The translations under genes were made by a program, and so were the position numbers. Below, one piece after another: positions 56,762 to 64,000 of a DNA stretch of 64,000 nucleotides. This DNA comes from Methylomicrobium sp051061015 (GTDB taxonomy: Bacteria > Pseudomonadota > Gammaproteobacteria > Methylococcales > Methylomonadaceae): assembly GCA_051061015.1 (NCBI GenBank), contig JBPFEG010000075.1, forward strand, positions 1 through 64,000, given 5' to 3'. The notes beneath the pieces were generated by a model, which was not told the DNA's origin, made no database searches, and saw only the letters and a list, made by a program, of their open reading frames with translations. The first letter of the stretch is position 1, and each line of letters opens with the position of its first letter.

Positions 56762-59440
56762 TTAAACTAACCAGGGCGTTTTGATCTCGGGATCAATGCC
56801 ATATTTGGCGATCGCCACTTCAATCTTCGCCGCATCGAACTGTCCTAAATCCGCGAGGCTCTTTAATGCGGCAATTGTCACATGGTATCGGTCGACCTCG
56901 AAGAAACGGCGCAGATTTTCGCGGGTATCCGAGCGCCCGAAACCATCGGTGCCCAATACGGTAAACGGCGCGGTAACATAAGGCCGCACCTGATCGGCAA
57001 AGGCACGGATATAGTCGGTTGACGCAATCACAGGGCCCTGCTGGTTCGCCAGACAATTGGTCACATGCGGTACACGGGCCGGTTCGGTCGGATGCAGACG
57101 GTTCCAGCGCTCTGCGTCGCGTCCGTCGCGCGCCAGTTCGGTAAAGCTCGGGCAGCTCCACAAATCGGACTCCACTCCCCAGTCGCTGCGTAGCAGTTCA
57201 GCCGCCGCCTCGACTTCGCGGAAAATCGTGCCGGAACCGAGCAACTGTACGCGCGGGCCTTTCTTCTTCGCACCCTGACGGAAGAGATACATCCCTTTCA
57301 GAATATCCAGTTCGATGCCCTTCGGCATGGCCGGATGCTCATAGTTTTCGTTCATCACGGTGATGTAATAGAAAATGTCTTCCTGATTCACATACATCCG
57401 GCGCAGGCCATCCTGGATGATCACGGCCAGCTCATAGGCATAGGTCGGATCGTAACTGATGCAGTTCGGCACGGTGGCGGACATCAGATGGCTGTGGCCG
57501 TCTTCATGCTGGAGCCCTTCCCCATTCAAGGTCGTACGTCCTGCCGTGCCGCCCATCAGGAAGCCGCGGGTGCGCTGGTCGGCTGCCGCCCAGATCAGAT
57601 CGCCGACGCGCTGGAAACCGAACATCGAATAATAGATAAAGAATGGAATCATCGGCACGTTATGCGTCGAATAGGAGGTACCGGCCGCGATCCAATCGCA
57701 GATACCGCCCGCCTCATTGATGCCTTCCTGCAACACCTGGCCGTGCTTGTCTTCCTTGTAGAACATCAGTTGATCGGCGTCCTGCGGTGTATAAAGCTGA
57801 CCGACCTGGGACCAGATGCCGAGCTGGCGGAACATGCCTTCCATCCCGAAGGTCCGCGATTCGTCAGGCACGATCGGGACAACCCGTTTGCCGATGTTCT
57901 TGTCCTTGACCAGGATGTTCAACAACCTGACGAACGCCATCGTGGTGGAAATCTCGCGGCCTTCGCCGGTCGCTTCCAGGAGCGCCTTGAAATCGCTCAG
58001 TACCGGCACATCCAGCGCATAGGATTTGGCTCTTCTGGCCGGCAGATGTCCGCCTAGTTCGGCGCGGCGCTTCTGCAAATACTCCAGTTCTTTCGAGCCT
58101 TCGGGGAATTTGATGTAAGGCAGATCATGCAGTTGTTCGTCGCTGACCGGTAGATTGTAACGGTCGCGGAAATGGCTCAATGAGCTCTCGCTCATCTTCT
58201 TCTGTTGATGGGTGATGTTTTGCGCCTGGCCGGACTCGCCCATCCCGTAACCTTTGATCGTCTTCGCCAGAATCACGGTCGGCTGGCCCTGATTATTGAC
58301 CGCCGCCTGAAACGCCGCAAAGACCTTCACCGAATCATGGCCGCCGCGATTCAATTCCCAGATATCGCGGTCGGACCAGTCGGCCACCATCGTCCGGAGT
58401 TCCGGCGTGTTGAAGAAATGCTCGCGCACATAGGCGCCGTCTTTCGCCTTGAAGGTCTGATAATCGCCGTCGACGCATTCCATCATCCGTTTCGCGAGCA
58501 GGCCTTCGCTGTCGCGTGCCAGCAAGGTATCCCAGCGCTGGCCCCAGACGACTTTAATTACGTTCCAGCCGGCGCCGCGGAATTCGCTTTCGAGCTCCTG
58601 AATGATCTTGCCGTTGCCGCGCACCGGACCGTCCAGCCGCTGCAGGTTGCAGTTGACTACGAAGATCAGGTTGTCGAGCTTTTCGCGTCCGGCCAGGCCG
58701 ATCGCGCCGAGCGATTCCGGTTCGTCCGTTTCTCCATCGCCCAGGAAGCTCCAGACTTTGCGCCCGGTCGTATCGGCCAGGCCGCGACCCTGCAGATAAC
58801 GCATGAAACGCGCCTGATAAATCGCCATGATCGGCCCCAACCCCATCGATACGGTCGGGAATTGCCAGAACTCCGGCATCAGCCACGGATGCGGATAGGA
58901 AGACAACCCCTTGCCGCCCACTTCCTGGCGAAAACTGTCCAGTTGCTCTTCGGTCAGGCGTCCGAGCAGAAACGCGCGTGCATAATCGCCCGGCGTCAAA
59001 TGGCCCTGGGTGAAGATCAGATCGCCGTCGTGCTGATCGGACGGCGCATGCCAGAAATGATTGTAGCCGACTTCGTATAAGGTAGCCGCTGAGGAAAAAC
59101 TCGCGATATGGCCGCCGACATTGGTATGCTTGTTCGCACGGAGCACCATCATCATCGCATTCCAGCGCACATAAGCGCGGATTTTCTGCTCGATGTCCTG
59201 ATCGCCGGGGTATTTGGCCTGTCTCGCAACCGGAATGGTATTCAGATAAGCGGTATTCGCACTGAACGGCACATCGAATCCGGAATGACGCGCCACCGCG
59301 ACCAGTTGCTCGATCAAAAAATGCGCGCGTTCGTTGCCGTCTTTTTCCAGAACGGACTGCAAGGCTTCAATCCATTCCCTCGTTTCAGCCGGATCGATGT
59401 CGTTCTGTCCGGTAATTTCTGAAATTAAATTGTTGGCCAT
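56762..59440 (-). CDS. aceE: pyruvate dehydrogenase E1 component
   Basis: From ATG 59440 (MANNLISEITGQND) the protein has 892 residues, the usual size of the homodimeric E1. The thiamine diphosphate motif is GDGETDEPESLGAI. It decarboxylates pyruvate and hands the acetyl group to AceF. The open frame to 59533 adds an unlikely N-terminus. No pdhR-type regulator is nearby. Confidence 0.96.
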   Translation of the reverse strand: MANNLISEITGQNDIDPAETREWIEALQSVLEKDGNERAHFLIEQLVAVARHSGFDVPFSANTAYLNTIPVARQAKYPGDQDIEQKIRAYVRWNAMMMVLRANKHTNVGGHIASFSSAATLYEVGYNHFWHAPSDQHDGDLIFTQGHLTPGDYARAFLLGRLTEEQLDSFRQEVGGKGLSSYPHPWLMPEFWQFPTVSMGLGPIMAIYQARFMRYLQGRGLADTTGRKVWSFLGDGETDEPESLGAIGLAGREKLDNLIFVVNCNLQRLDGPVRGNGKIIQELESEFRGAGWNVIKVVWGQRWDTLLARDSEGLLAKRMMECVDGDYQTFKAKDGAYVREHFFNTPELRTMVADWSDRDIWELNRGGHDSVKVFAAFQAAVNNQGQPTVILAKTIKGYGMGESGQAQNITHQQKKMSESSLSHFRDRYNLPVSDEQLHDLPYIKFPEGSKELEYLQKRRAELGGHLPARRAKSYALDVPVLSDFKALLEATGEGREISTTMAFVRLLNILVKDKNIGKRVVPIVPDESRTFGMEGMFRQLGIWSQVGQLYTPQDADQLMFYKEDKHGQVLQEGINEAGGICDWIAAGTSYSTHNVPMIPFFIYYSMFGFQRVGDLIWAAADQRTRGFLMGGTAGRTTLNGEGLQHEDGHSHLMSATVPNCISYDPTYAYELAVIIQDGLRRMYVNQEDIFYYITVMNENYEHPAMPKGIELDILKGMYLFRQGAKKKGPRVQLLGSGTIFREVEAAAELLRSDWGVESDLWSCPSFTELARDGRDAERWNRLHPTEPARVPHVTNCLANQQGPVIASTDYIRAFADQVRPYVTAPFTVLGTDGFGRSDTRENLRRFFEVDRYHVTIAALKSLADLGQFDAAKIEVAIAKYGIDPEIKTPWLV

Positions 59441-59750
59441 TCTATGTTCCTGTTCTAGCGAGTGGTATTTGAATTCGTTATGAGTGAAATGAGTCATTTC
59501 CGGGGATACCCCAAGGTTCCGTCCTATTTGCAAAATCGCCTTAACAGATAGCGGAGCCGTCAGTCCTCGTCTTTAAAGGGCACATAGTATATCAAATGCC
59601 GGGACGCATAGAACCTGTTTTAGCAATCTTGACTGAACGAACGAGAGGATTCGGAAGAATATCGGGGGGAAGATTAAACCCCTTAAAAAACCGGCCTGCT
59701 CGCCAGATGATTAATCAAAAGGCAAGAGTAAGCCGGGACGATGGGGAAAT

Positions 59751-61577
59751 TCAGTTAGAAACTTGGGTTTTCTCAGGCGGACCGATAAAATCCTGATCCG
59801 GCGGCGGGGACGAATGCTGAGGACGCGTCTCCTGCCGGCCGATGAATAAATCATTGCTGACAATATTTACATTGCGCAGCCATTCGGCCGATTTTTGGCA
59901 GGCTGCGCTAAAAGGCGGTTCCTTGCAGACTTCGATCTTGCCATCGTCGAGCAGATCGAAGTGCAGCCCCGGCAATGGGCGAATGCGCATGCCCTGGGGG
60001 GGCTGCGTGTAATCCATGATCGCGGGCTCGTCGTAGTTCAACAGTTTCAGAATCAGCCCTGGCACCTGGTAGAGCGGCAGACTGCCGACTTTGACCGGCC
60101 CTTTCCGGCCATCCAGAACCAGCAGCGGCGTACTGACATAAAATTTGAACATCTCCGGCGTAAATTCGCTGCGGTTCGTCGCCAGCACGCCCGAATCGAC
60201 ATAACCTGCGAAATTTTCTCCCAAAAACGGCAGATGATCGCCAAACAGGATGATGATGCCGTCCGGGTCGCGTTTCTGCATCTCGGCGATAAAATCCATC
60301 AATTCCCGTGATTTGTAATACACCGTATTGGCATAGGTCGTGACTTCCTCGACCGGCGACGGGGAGGAAATCTTGAACGGACGGCTTTCGCTGAGCGGAT
60401 AATTCCAATGACCGAAATAAGTCACGATATAATCGAGAATCGGCTGCTTGGCTTCCAGAGTGGGTTTGATCTTGTCCAGCACTTGGCGGTATAGCGAAAC
60501 ATCGGACAGAAACTCCCGGTTCATATCGTCCTGCACGAAATCGGCCAGAGACCAGTAGGTTTGAAAGCCCATCCGTTCATACGCATTGACCCGGTTCCAG
60601 AATACCGGCACGTTCGGATGCGAAGCGGTAGTCCTGTAGCCTTTGTCCGCCAGGATGTGCGGCAGGCAGGGAACATCGTTCAATAACTGGCGCTCGAATT
60701 TGACGTTATCCTTCACCACCGGAAAACCGCACAGCACTTCAAACTCCGAGTTGGCCGTATATCCTCCGAAGACCGGCGCCATCGCGTGTGCGTAATCGGC
60801 GCTTTTCCAGAGTTTCCGGAACTCCGGAGCCAAAGGATTCTGTTTATAGCGGGCTTTTTTCAGCCCGTTCGGATCCCAAAACGATTCGAGCAACACCAAA
60901 TGCACGTTACGCGGCGTGAAAGGCTTGCGCGTAGGTTGCGGCATCTGCGCGGACAGCAAATTCTGGGCAGCTTCCTGAGCCTCGTCCATGTCCGGCACCA
61001 CATCGGCCATCAGGAAGTAGCGCGAACCTTCCTGCAGGCTGTACATCGTCGCGCCATGCCAGAGATAATTCGAACGCTGATCCCAGACCGAATTGCCGAA
61101 ATGCTTATCGAGCGGCTCCACGATCATCGCCGGCTGATAAACGATCGTCAAGCCGATCAAAAACGCAGCCACACTGGCCAGATAAGCGCTCCAGTGCCGC
61201 ATCGTGAAATTGAAAAGGAACAGGCTGGCGATCGCCGCCAATGGGATCGCCGCCGCGAAGAAGCGCCAGCCCTCCAGAATCAACAGCAGTGAACGCAGCG
61301 CAAACACATCGTCCGGCATGATGGGACCGCCGAAAAACGAGATTTTGACCGCATTGCCGATGTATAAAACGCCGGCCAGCAAGGTTTGCAGCACTAAAAA
61401 TATCCATAGCCGCCGCGACCAGGCAAACAGCATGTAAGCCACGAACAATTGCAATAAGAAATCGTACGGAATCGCCACCGCTTTGATCTGCACGTCGAAC
61501 TTGAACGTACTGATCAGGTAAAACACCAGATAGAGCAAGGTGGTCGAAAAAAGCGGGGCTAGATATCTGTAAGGCAT
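59751..61577 (-). CDS. LTA-synthase/OpgB-like phosphoglycerol transferase
   Basis: This 608-residue protein has about five N-terminal helices (to residue 147) and an alkaline-phosphatase-fold (sulfatase) domain. Glu231 (LLESFWDP) and Thr274 (GGYTANSEFE) match the metal ligand and nucleophile of LtaS-type enzymes; LFGDHLPFLGENF adds later ligands. In Gram-negatives such enzymes move phosphoglycerol or phosphoethanolamine from lipids onto periplasmic glucans or LPS. The NdvB-like synthase nearby makes the glucan role attractive; that is inference. It is divergent from the Fae-like gene. Confidence 0.8.
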   Translation of the reverse strand: MPYRYLAPLFSTTLLYLVFYLISTFKFDVQIKAVAIPYDFLLQLFVAYMLFAWSRRLWIFLVLQTLLAGVLYIGNAVKISFFGGPIMPDDVFALRSLLLILEGWRFFAAAIPLAAIASLFLFNFTMRHWSAYLASVAAFLIGLTIVYQPAMIVEPLDKHFGNSVWDQRSNYLWHGATMYSLQEGSRYFLMADVVPDMDEAQEAAQNLLSAQMPQPTRKPFTPRNVHLVLLESFWDPNGLKKARYKQNPLAPEFRKLWKSADYAHAMAPVFGGYTANSEFEVLCGFPVVKDNVKFERQLLNDVPCLPHILADKGYRTTASHPNVPVFWNRVNAYERMGFQTYWSLADFVQDDMNREFLSDVSLYRQVLDKIKPTLEAKQPILDYIVTYFGHWNYPLSESRPFKISSPSPVEEVTTYANTVYYKSRELMDFIAEMQKRDPDGIIILFGDHLPFLGENFAGYVDSGVLATNRSEFTPEMFKFYVSTPLLVLDGRKGPVKVGSLPLYQVPGLILKLLNYDEPAIMDYTQPPQGMRIRPLPGLHFDLLDDGKIEVCKEPPFSAACQKSAEWLRNVNIVSNDLFIGRQETRPQHSSPPPDQDFIGPPEKTQVSN

Positions 61578-61771
61578 GATCGGGCAAAATTAGTTGATAC
61601 GAGAGTATCGAACCGGAGAACTGAACGGAAAATGAACGCGCCATCTTATCATATCCGCCCGAATCGTCGGTCCTATTGCCGAAGCTCGATAAAAATCCGC
61701 CTAATCGGCGATGTCGGCTTTTTTCCTAAAAATGTCCAAAGACTCGCGTGCCGGACTCCCATCAATAACTG

Positions 61772-61800
61772 TTGCCGCCCTCGCCCATCCATCATAGAAT
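61772..61800 (+). promoter_or_regulatory. promoter of the Fae-like gene
   Basis: TTGCCG (61772-61777), a 17-base spacer and TAGAAT (61795-61800) lie 34 bases before the ATG at 61834. Confidence 0.55.
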
Positions 61801-61833
61801 GCGGCTTTTCTAATTTTAACCAGCGAATTTATT

Positions 61834-62385
61834 ATGTCAGATAAAATTTGGTTCAGGACCGGGGAAGCCACCGTTTTTTCCAGCGAAGGCCAAGGCACTG
61901 ATGCGATGCCCGAAATTTTGATCGGGCATGTCCAGGGACCGGCCGGCCATGCGTTTGCCAACCTGATGGGGCAAACCGAAGGCCATACCCGGATGTTCGC
62001 GATTCGCGCCTGCAATCAACAGGTGCGCCCAGCCACTATCATGGTGCCGAAAGTCACGATCAAATCCTCCGCCTATGTGAATCTGCTTGGCGGACCGGTG
62101 CAATCGGCAGTTGCCGATGCAGTGCTGGACAGCGTAATCGACGGCGTATTGCCGGCCGATCAGGTCAATGATCTGTGCATTATCGCGATGATCTGGATTG
62201 CGCCGGAATGTGCAACCAATCCCGACCTGGACCGGAAAGATCTGTACCGCACCAATTATGAAGCGATGAAACTGGCGATTTCGCGCGCGATGAGCAACTC
62301 GCCGACGATTGAGGAACTGAAAGCGAACCGGCATAAAATTTTCCACGAGATGTACGATCCGGAAACCGGCGAATCGCAATGGTAA
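61834..62385 (+). CDS. formaldehyde-activating-enzyme-like protein
   Basis: This 183-residue protein belongs to the Fae family, which in methylotrophs condenses formaldehyde with tetrahydromethanopterin. Matching parts are RTGEATVFSSEGQG, GPAGHAFANLMGQTEGHT, RPATIMVPKVTIKSS, GPVQSAVADAVLDSVIDGV and YRTNYEAMKLAISRAM. In Fae the catalytic His17 precedes the LLIG strand; the aligned residue here is Met25 (DAMPEILIG), and a longer loop precedes it. It may be a paralogue with another role, such as formaldehyde sensing, and not the main enzyme. A promoter lies 34 bases upstream. Confidence 0.85.
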   Translation: MSDKIWFRTGEATVFSSEGQGTDAMPEILIGHVQGPAGHAFANLMGQTEGHTRMFAIRACNQQVRPATIMVPKVTIKSSAYVNLLGGPVQSAVADAVLDSVIDGVLPADQVNDLCIIAMIWIAPECATNPDLDRKDLYRTNYEAMKLAISRAMSNSPTIEELKANRHKIFHEMYDPETGESQW

Positions 62386-62400
62386 TCATGCTTATCGATA

Positions 62401-63030
62401 ATGCGCGCCCAGCTTAGGCTGCAACTGGAAGCCTGTCCCGAATGTGATGCGCTGCTGAAACCTGCAACGCTCGACGCCGGCGATAAGGCGCATTGCCCGC
62501 GCTGCGGCTATCTGCTGCAGCGTGCACAAAAGAACAGCATCGAGCGCAGTCTGGTATTATCGATTACCGGCCTGCTGCTCTTTATCCCGGCCAATTGCCT
62601 GCCGCTGCTTGGCATCAAATTGCTGGGCAATACGAAGGACGATATTCTGCTGTCCGGCGTGGTTGCTTTGTATGCCGAAGATATGTGGGCTGTCGCAACG
62701 CTGGTGTTTCTGTCCAGCATTCTGTTTCCGCTCGTGAACATTCTGCTGAGTCTCGCAATCAGCGCACACCTTTACCTGAATCGCCCCAACCGCTACCTGA
62801 AGCGCTGGATGCGTTGGTTGCAGCATCTTGAAGAATGGGCGATGCTGGAGGTATATACGCTCGGTATCATCGTTGCCTGCGTCAAACTGTCCTCGATGGC
62901 CGATCTGCGCTTCGGCATGGGGCTGTATGCGTTTGTCGGGCTGCTGCTGGTCACGGTCGCCTTAACCGGCAGCCTCGACCGGGCGCTGTTCTGGCAGCGC
63001 ATCGACGCCTTGCGCGGGAAACCCGCATGA
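62401..63030 (+). CDS. pqiA: PqiA-like membrane protein, first copy
   Basis: This 209-residue protein has a zinc-ribbon-like start (CPECDALL, CPRCGYLL) and four membrane helices. It corresponds to one half of E. coli PqiA/YebS, which has two such modules fused. It probably supports MCE-protein lipid transport. Its TGA overlaps the next start by 4 bases. Confidence 0.88.
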   Translation: MRAQLRLQLEACPECDALLKPATLDAGDKAHCPRCGYLLQRAQKNSIERSLVLSITGLLLFIPANCLPLLGIKLLGNTKDDILLSGVVALYAEDMWAVATLVFLSSILFPLVNILLSLAISAHLYLNRPNRYLKRWMRWLQHLEEWAMLEVYTLGIIVACVKLSSMADLRFGMGLYAFVGLLLVTVALTGSLDRALFWQRIDALRGKPA

Positions 63031-63641
63031 ATATACAGCCCAGCGCCTTGCAGCAAGGACTGATCCGCTGCCATGATTGCGGCGCGCTCACAAAGTGCGG
63101 AACGGCATCACGACCCTGTCCAGTCTGCGGCAACCCGCTTCATGCGCGTATTCCGAACAGTCTACAGCACACGATGGCGTATTTACTCTGCGGTTATGCG
63201 CTGTATGTGCCGGCGAATATTTTCCCGATCATGACCGTCACCCAATTCGGCGTCGGCGAACCGCATACGATCCTCGGCGGCATCCAGGCCTTGATTGAAA
63301 GCGACATGCTGCCAATCGCGACCTTGGTGTTCATCGCCAGCATTATCGTACCGATGTTGAAACTGTTCGGCTTAACTCTGTTATGGCTGTGCGTGTTTTA
63401 CCGCTGGCAGGTCAATGCGCGCCGGTGGACGCAGGTGTACCGGATTATTGCTTTTGTCGGCCGCTGGTCGATGCTGGATATTTTCATGATTTCGATTTTG
63501 ATTTCACTGGTCGATCTTGGAGGAGTCGCGAGCGTTCTGGCCGGCCCCGCTGCGACCGCGTTTGCCTCGGTGGTTGTGATCACATTGTTTGCTGCCAAAA
63601 GTTTCGACCCCCGCCTGATCTGGGATAACCAAAAAAATTGA
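63027..63641 (+). CDS. pqiA: PqiA-like membrane protein, second copy
   Basis: This 204-residue protein is a second module with CHDCGALTK, CPVCGNPL and four helices (YVPANIFPIMTVTQFG). The first and second modules are separate genes here, whereas E. coli has them fused. It overlaps the first copy by 4 bases and the pqiB start by one base. Confidence 0.88.
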   Translation: MNIQPSALQQGLIRCHDCGALTKCGTASRPCPVCGNPLHARIPNSLQHTMAYLLCGYALYVPANIFPIMTVTQFGVGEPHTILGGIQALIESDMLPIATLVFIASIIVPMLKLFGLTLLWLCVFYRWQVNARRWTQVYRIIAFVGRWSMLDIFMISILISLVDLGGVASVLAGPAATAFASVVVITLFAAKSFDPRLIWDNQKN

Positions 63642-64000
63642 TGAATGACGAATTTGCTTACGAAACCCAGGACCCGTCGCTGAACAAAAAACCCGAACTG
63701 CCTCTGGTCTGGCTGCTGCCGATTTGCGCGTTCATCATCAGCGGCTGGCTGATCTATAAATCGGCTTCCGAAAAAGGCCCGGTCATTACGATCAATTTTC
63801 CGACCGCGGAAGGCCTCGAAATCGATAAAACCAAAATCCGTTACCTGGACGTCGAAATCGGCAAGGTCACCGATATCAGCATCAATGACGATTCGAAAAC
63901 GATTCAGGTCACCGCGCAGATGCACCGCACCGCCGAAAACTACCTGAAACAGAATACCAGTTTCTGGGTCGTGCGCCCGCAGGTCGGCCTGGCCGGTATT
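63641..64000 (+). CDS. pqiB: PqiB-like MCE protein, cut by the window edge
   Basis: The first 120 residues are present: an N-terminal membrane helix (LPLVWLLPICAFIISGWLIY) followed by the start of an MCE domain (TINFPTAEGLEIDKTKIRYL). PqiB-type proteins form multi-domain tunnels between the membranes for lipids. The gene continues past the end of the window. Overlap with the upstream pqiA module marks one operon. Confidence 0.88.
   Translation, partial: MNDEFAYETQDPSLNKKPELPLVWLLPICAFIISGWLIYKSASEKGPVITINFPTAEGLEIDKTKIRYLDVEIGKVTDISINDDSKTIQVTAQMHRTAENYLKQNTSFWVVRPQVGLAGI

Noticed and set aside
58205..59080. A 291-residue plus-strand frame
   Set aside because: It is antisense to aceE and has no recognisable motif or ribosome-binding site.
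1..64000. rRNA and tRNA genes, prophage, replication origin
   Set aside because: No tRNA-like T-arm or cloverleaf, rRNA block, phage gene cluster or DnaA-box cluster was found by reading; a tRNAscan-SE run would settle the tRNA question.

Overview
The window looks like chromosomal DNA from a gammaproteobacterial methylotroph, most likely a type I methanotroph (Methylococcales). Three things point that way. The housekeeping gene orders are gammaproteobacterial: leuS-lptE-holA beside a DUF1451 zinc-ribbon gene, rpsB-tsf-pyrH-frr-uppS-cdsA-dxr-rseP, and map-glnD. There is a formaldehyde-activating-enzyme homologue at 61834. There is also a secreted metallo-beta-lactamase-fold protein of the type seen next to quinoprotein systems at 23659. 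The assignment rests on protein families and gene order only; no rRNA gene is present to confirm it.

Positions 1 to about 13100 are accessory and strongly eroded. They hold a small cysteine-rich protein gene, palindromic elements, a 5'-truncated htpG, and remains of an EamA transporter, a WGR-domain gene and a serine resolvase, the last two frameshifted. Next come a TetR regulator with a near-ideal promoter that appears to make a leaderless mRNA, two secreted beta-propeller proteins, an L,D-transpeptidase, a truncated copB-like gene, and nested IS110/IS630/IS3 debris. Alanine dehydrogenase and a CopA-type multicopper oxidase with a long Met/Gly/His insert follow, and then repeats shared between two sites. 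The copB-like stump and the oxidase suggest a copper-handling locus that was broken up by insertion sequences.

Positions 13100 to 36700 are mostly conserved core genes. They cover rRNA methylation (rlmKL), acylphosphatase, lipoprotein acylation (lnt), a solitary ParA, leuS-lptE-holA, dsbC, and one long minus-strand block from rpsB to rseP for translation, UMP supply and isoprenoid/phospholipid/envelope synthesis. Facing that block are map and glnD. 

Positions 36700 to 50900 hold a three-gene operon that joins a STAS protein and an RsbW-like kinase to a large NAD-dependent glutamate dehydrogenase. They also hold a Bcp peroxiredoxin, a 723-residue protein that pairs a degenerate Fic-like motif with a zeta-toxin-like kinase domain, tusA, cysG, a small cytochrome c, argG and a class I fumarase.

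Positions 50900 to the end carry a GH17-GT2 beta-glucan synthase of the NdvB type, the pyruvate dehydrogenase operon aceE-aceF-lpd, an LTA-synthase/OpgB-like phosphoglycerol transferase that could decorate a periplasmic glucan, the Fae-like protein, and a pqiA-pqiA-pqiB lipid-transport operon cut by the window edge. I saw no rRNA, tRNA, CRISPR array, prophage or replication origin.
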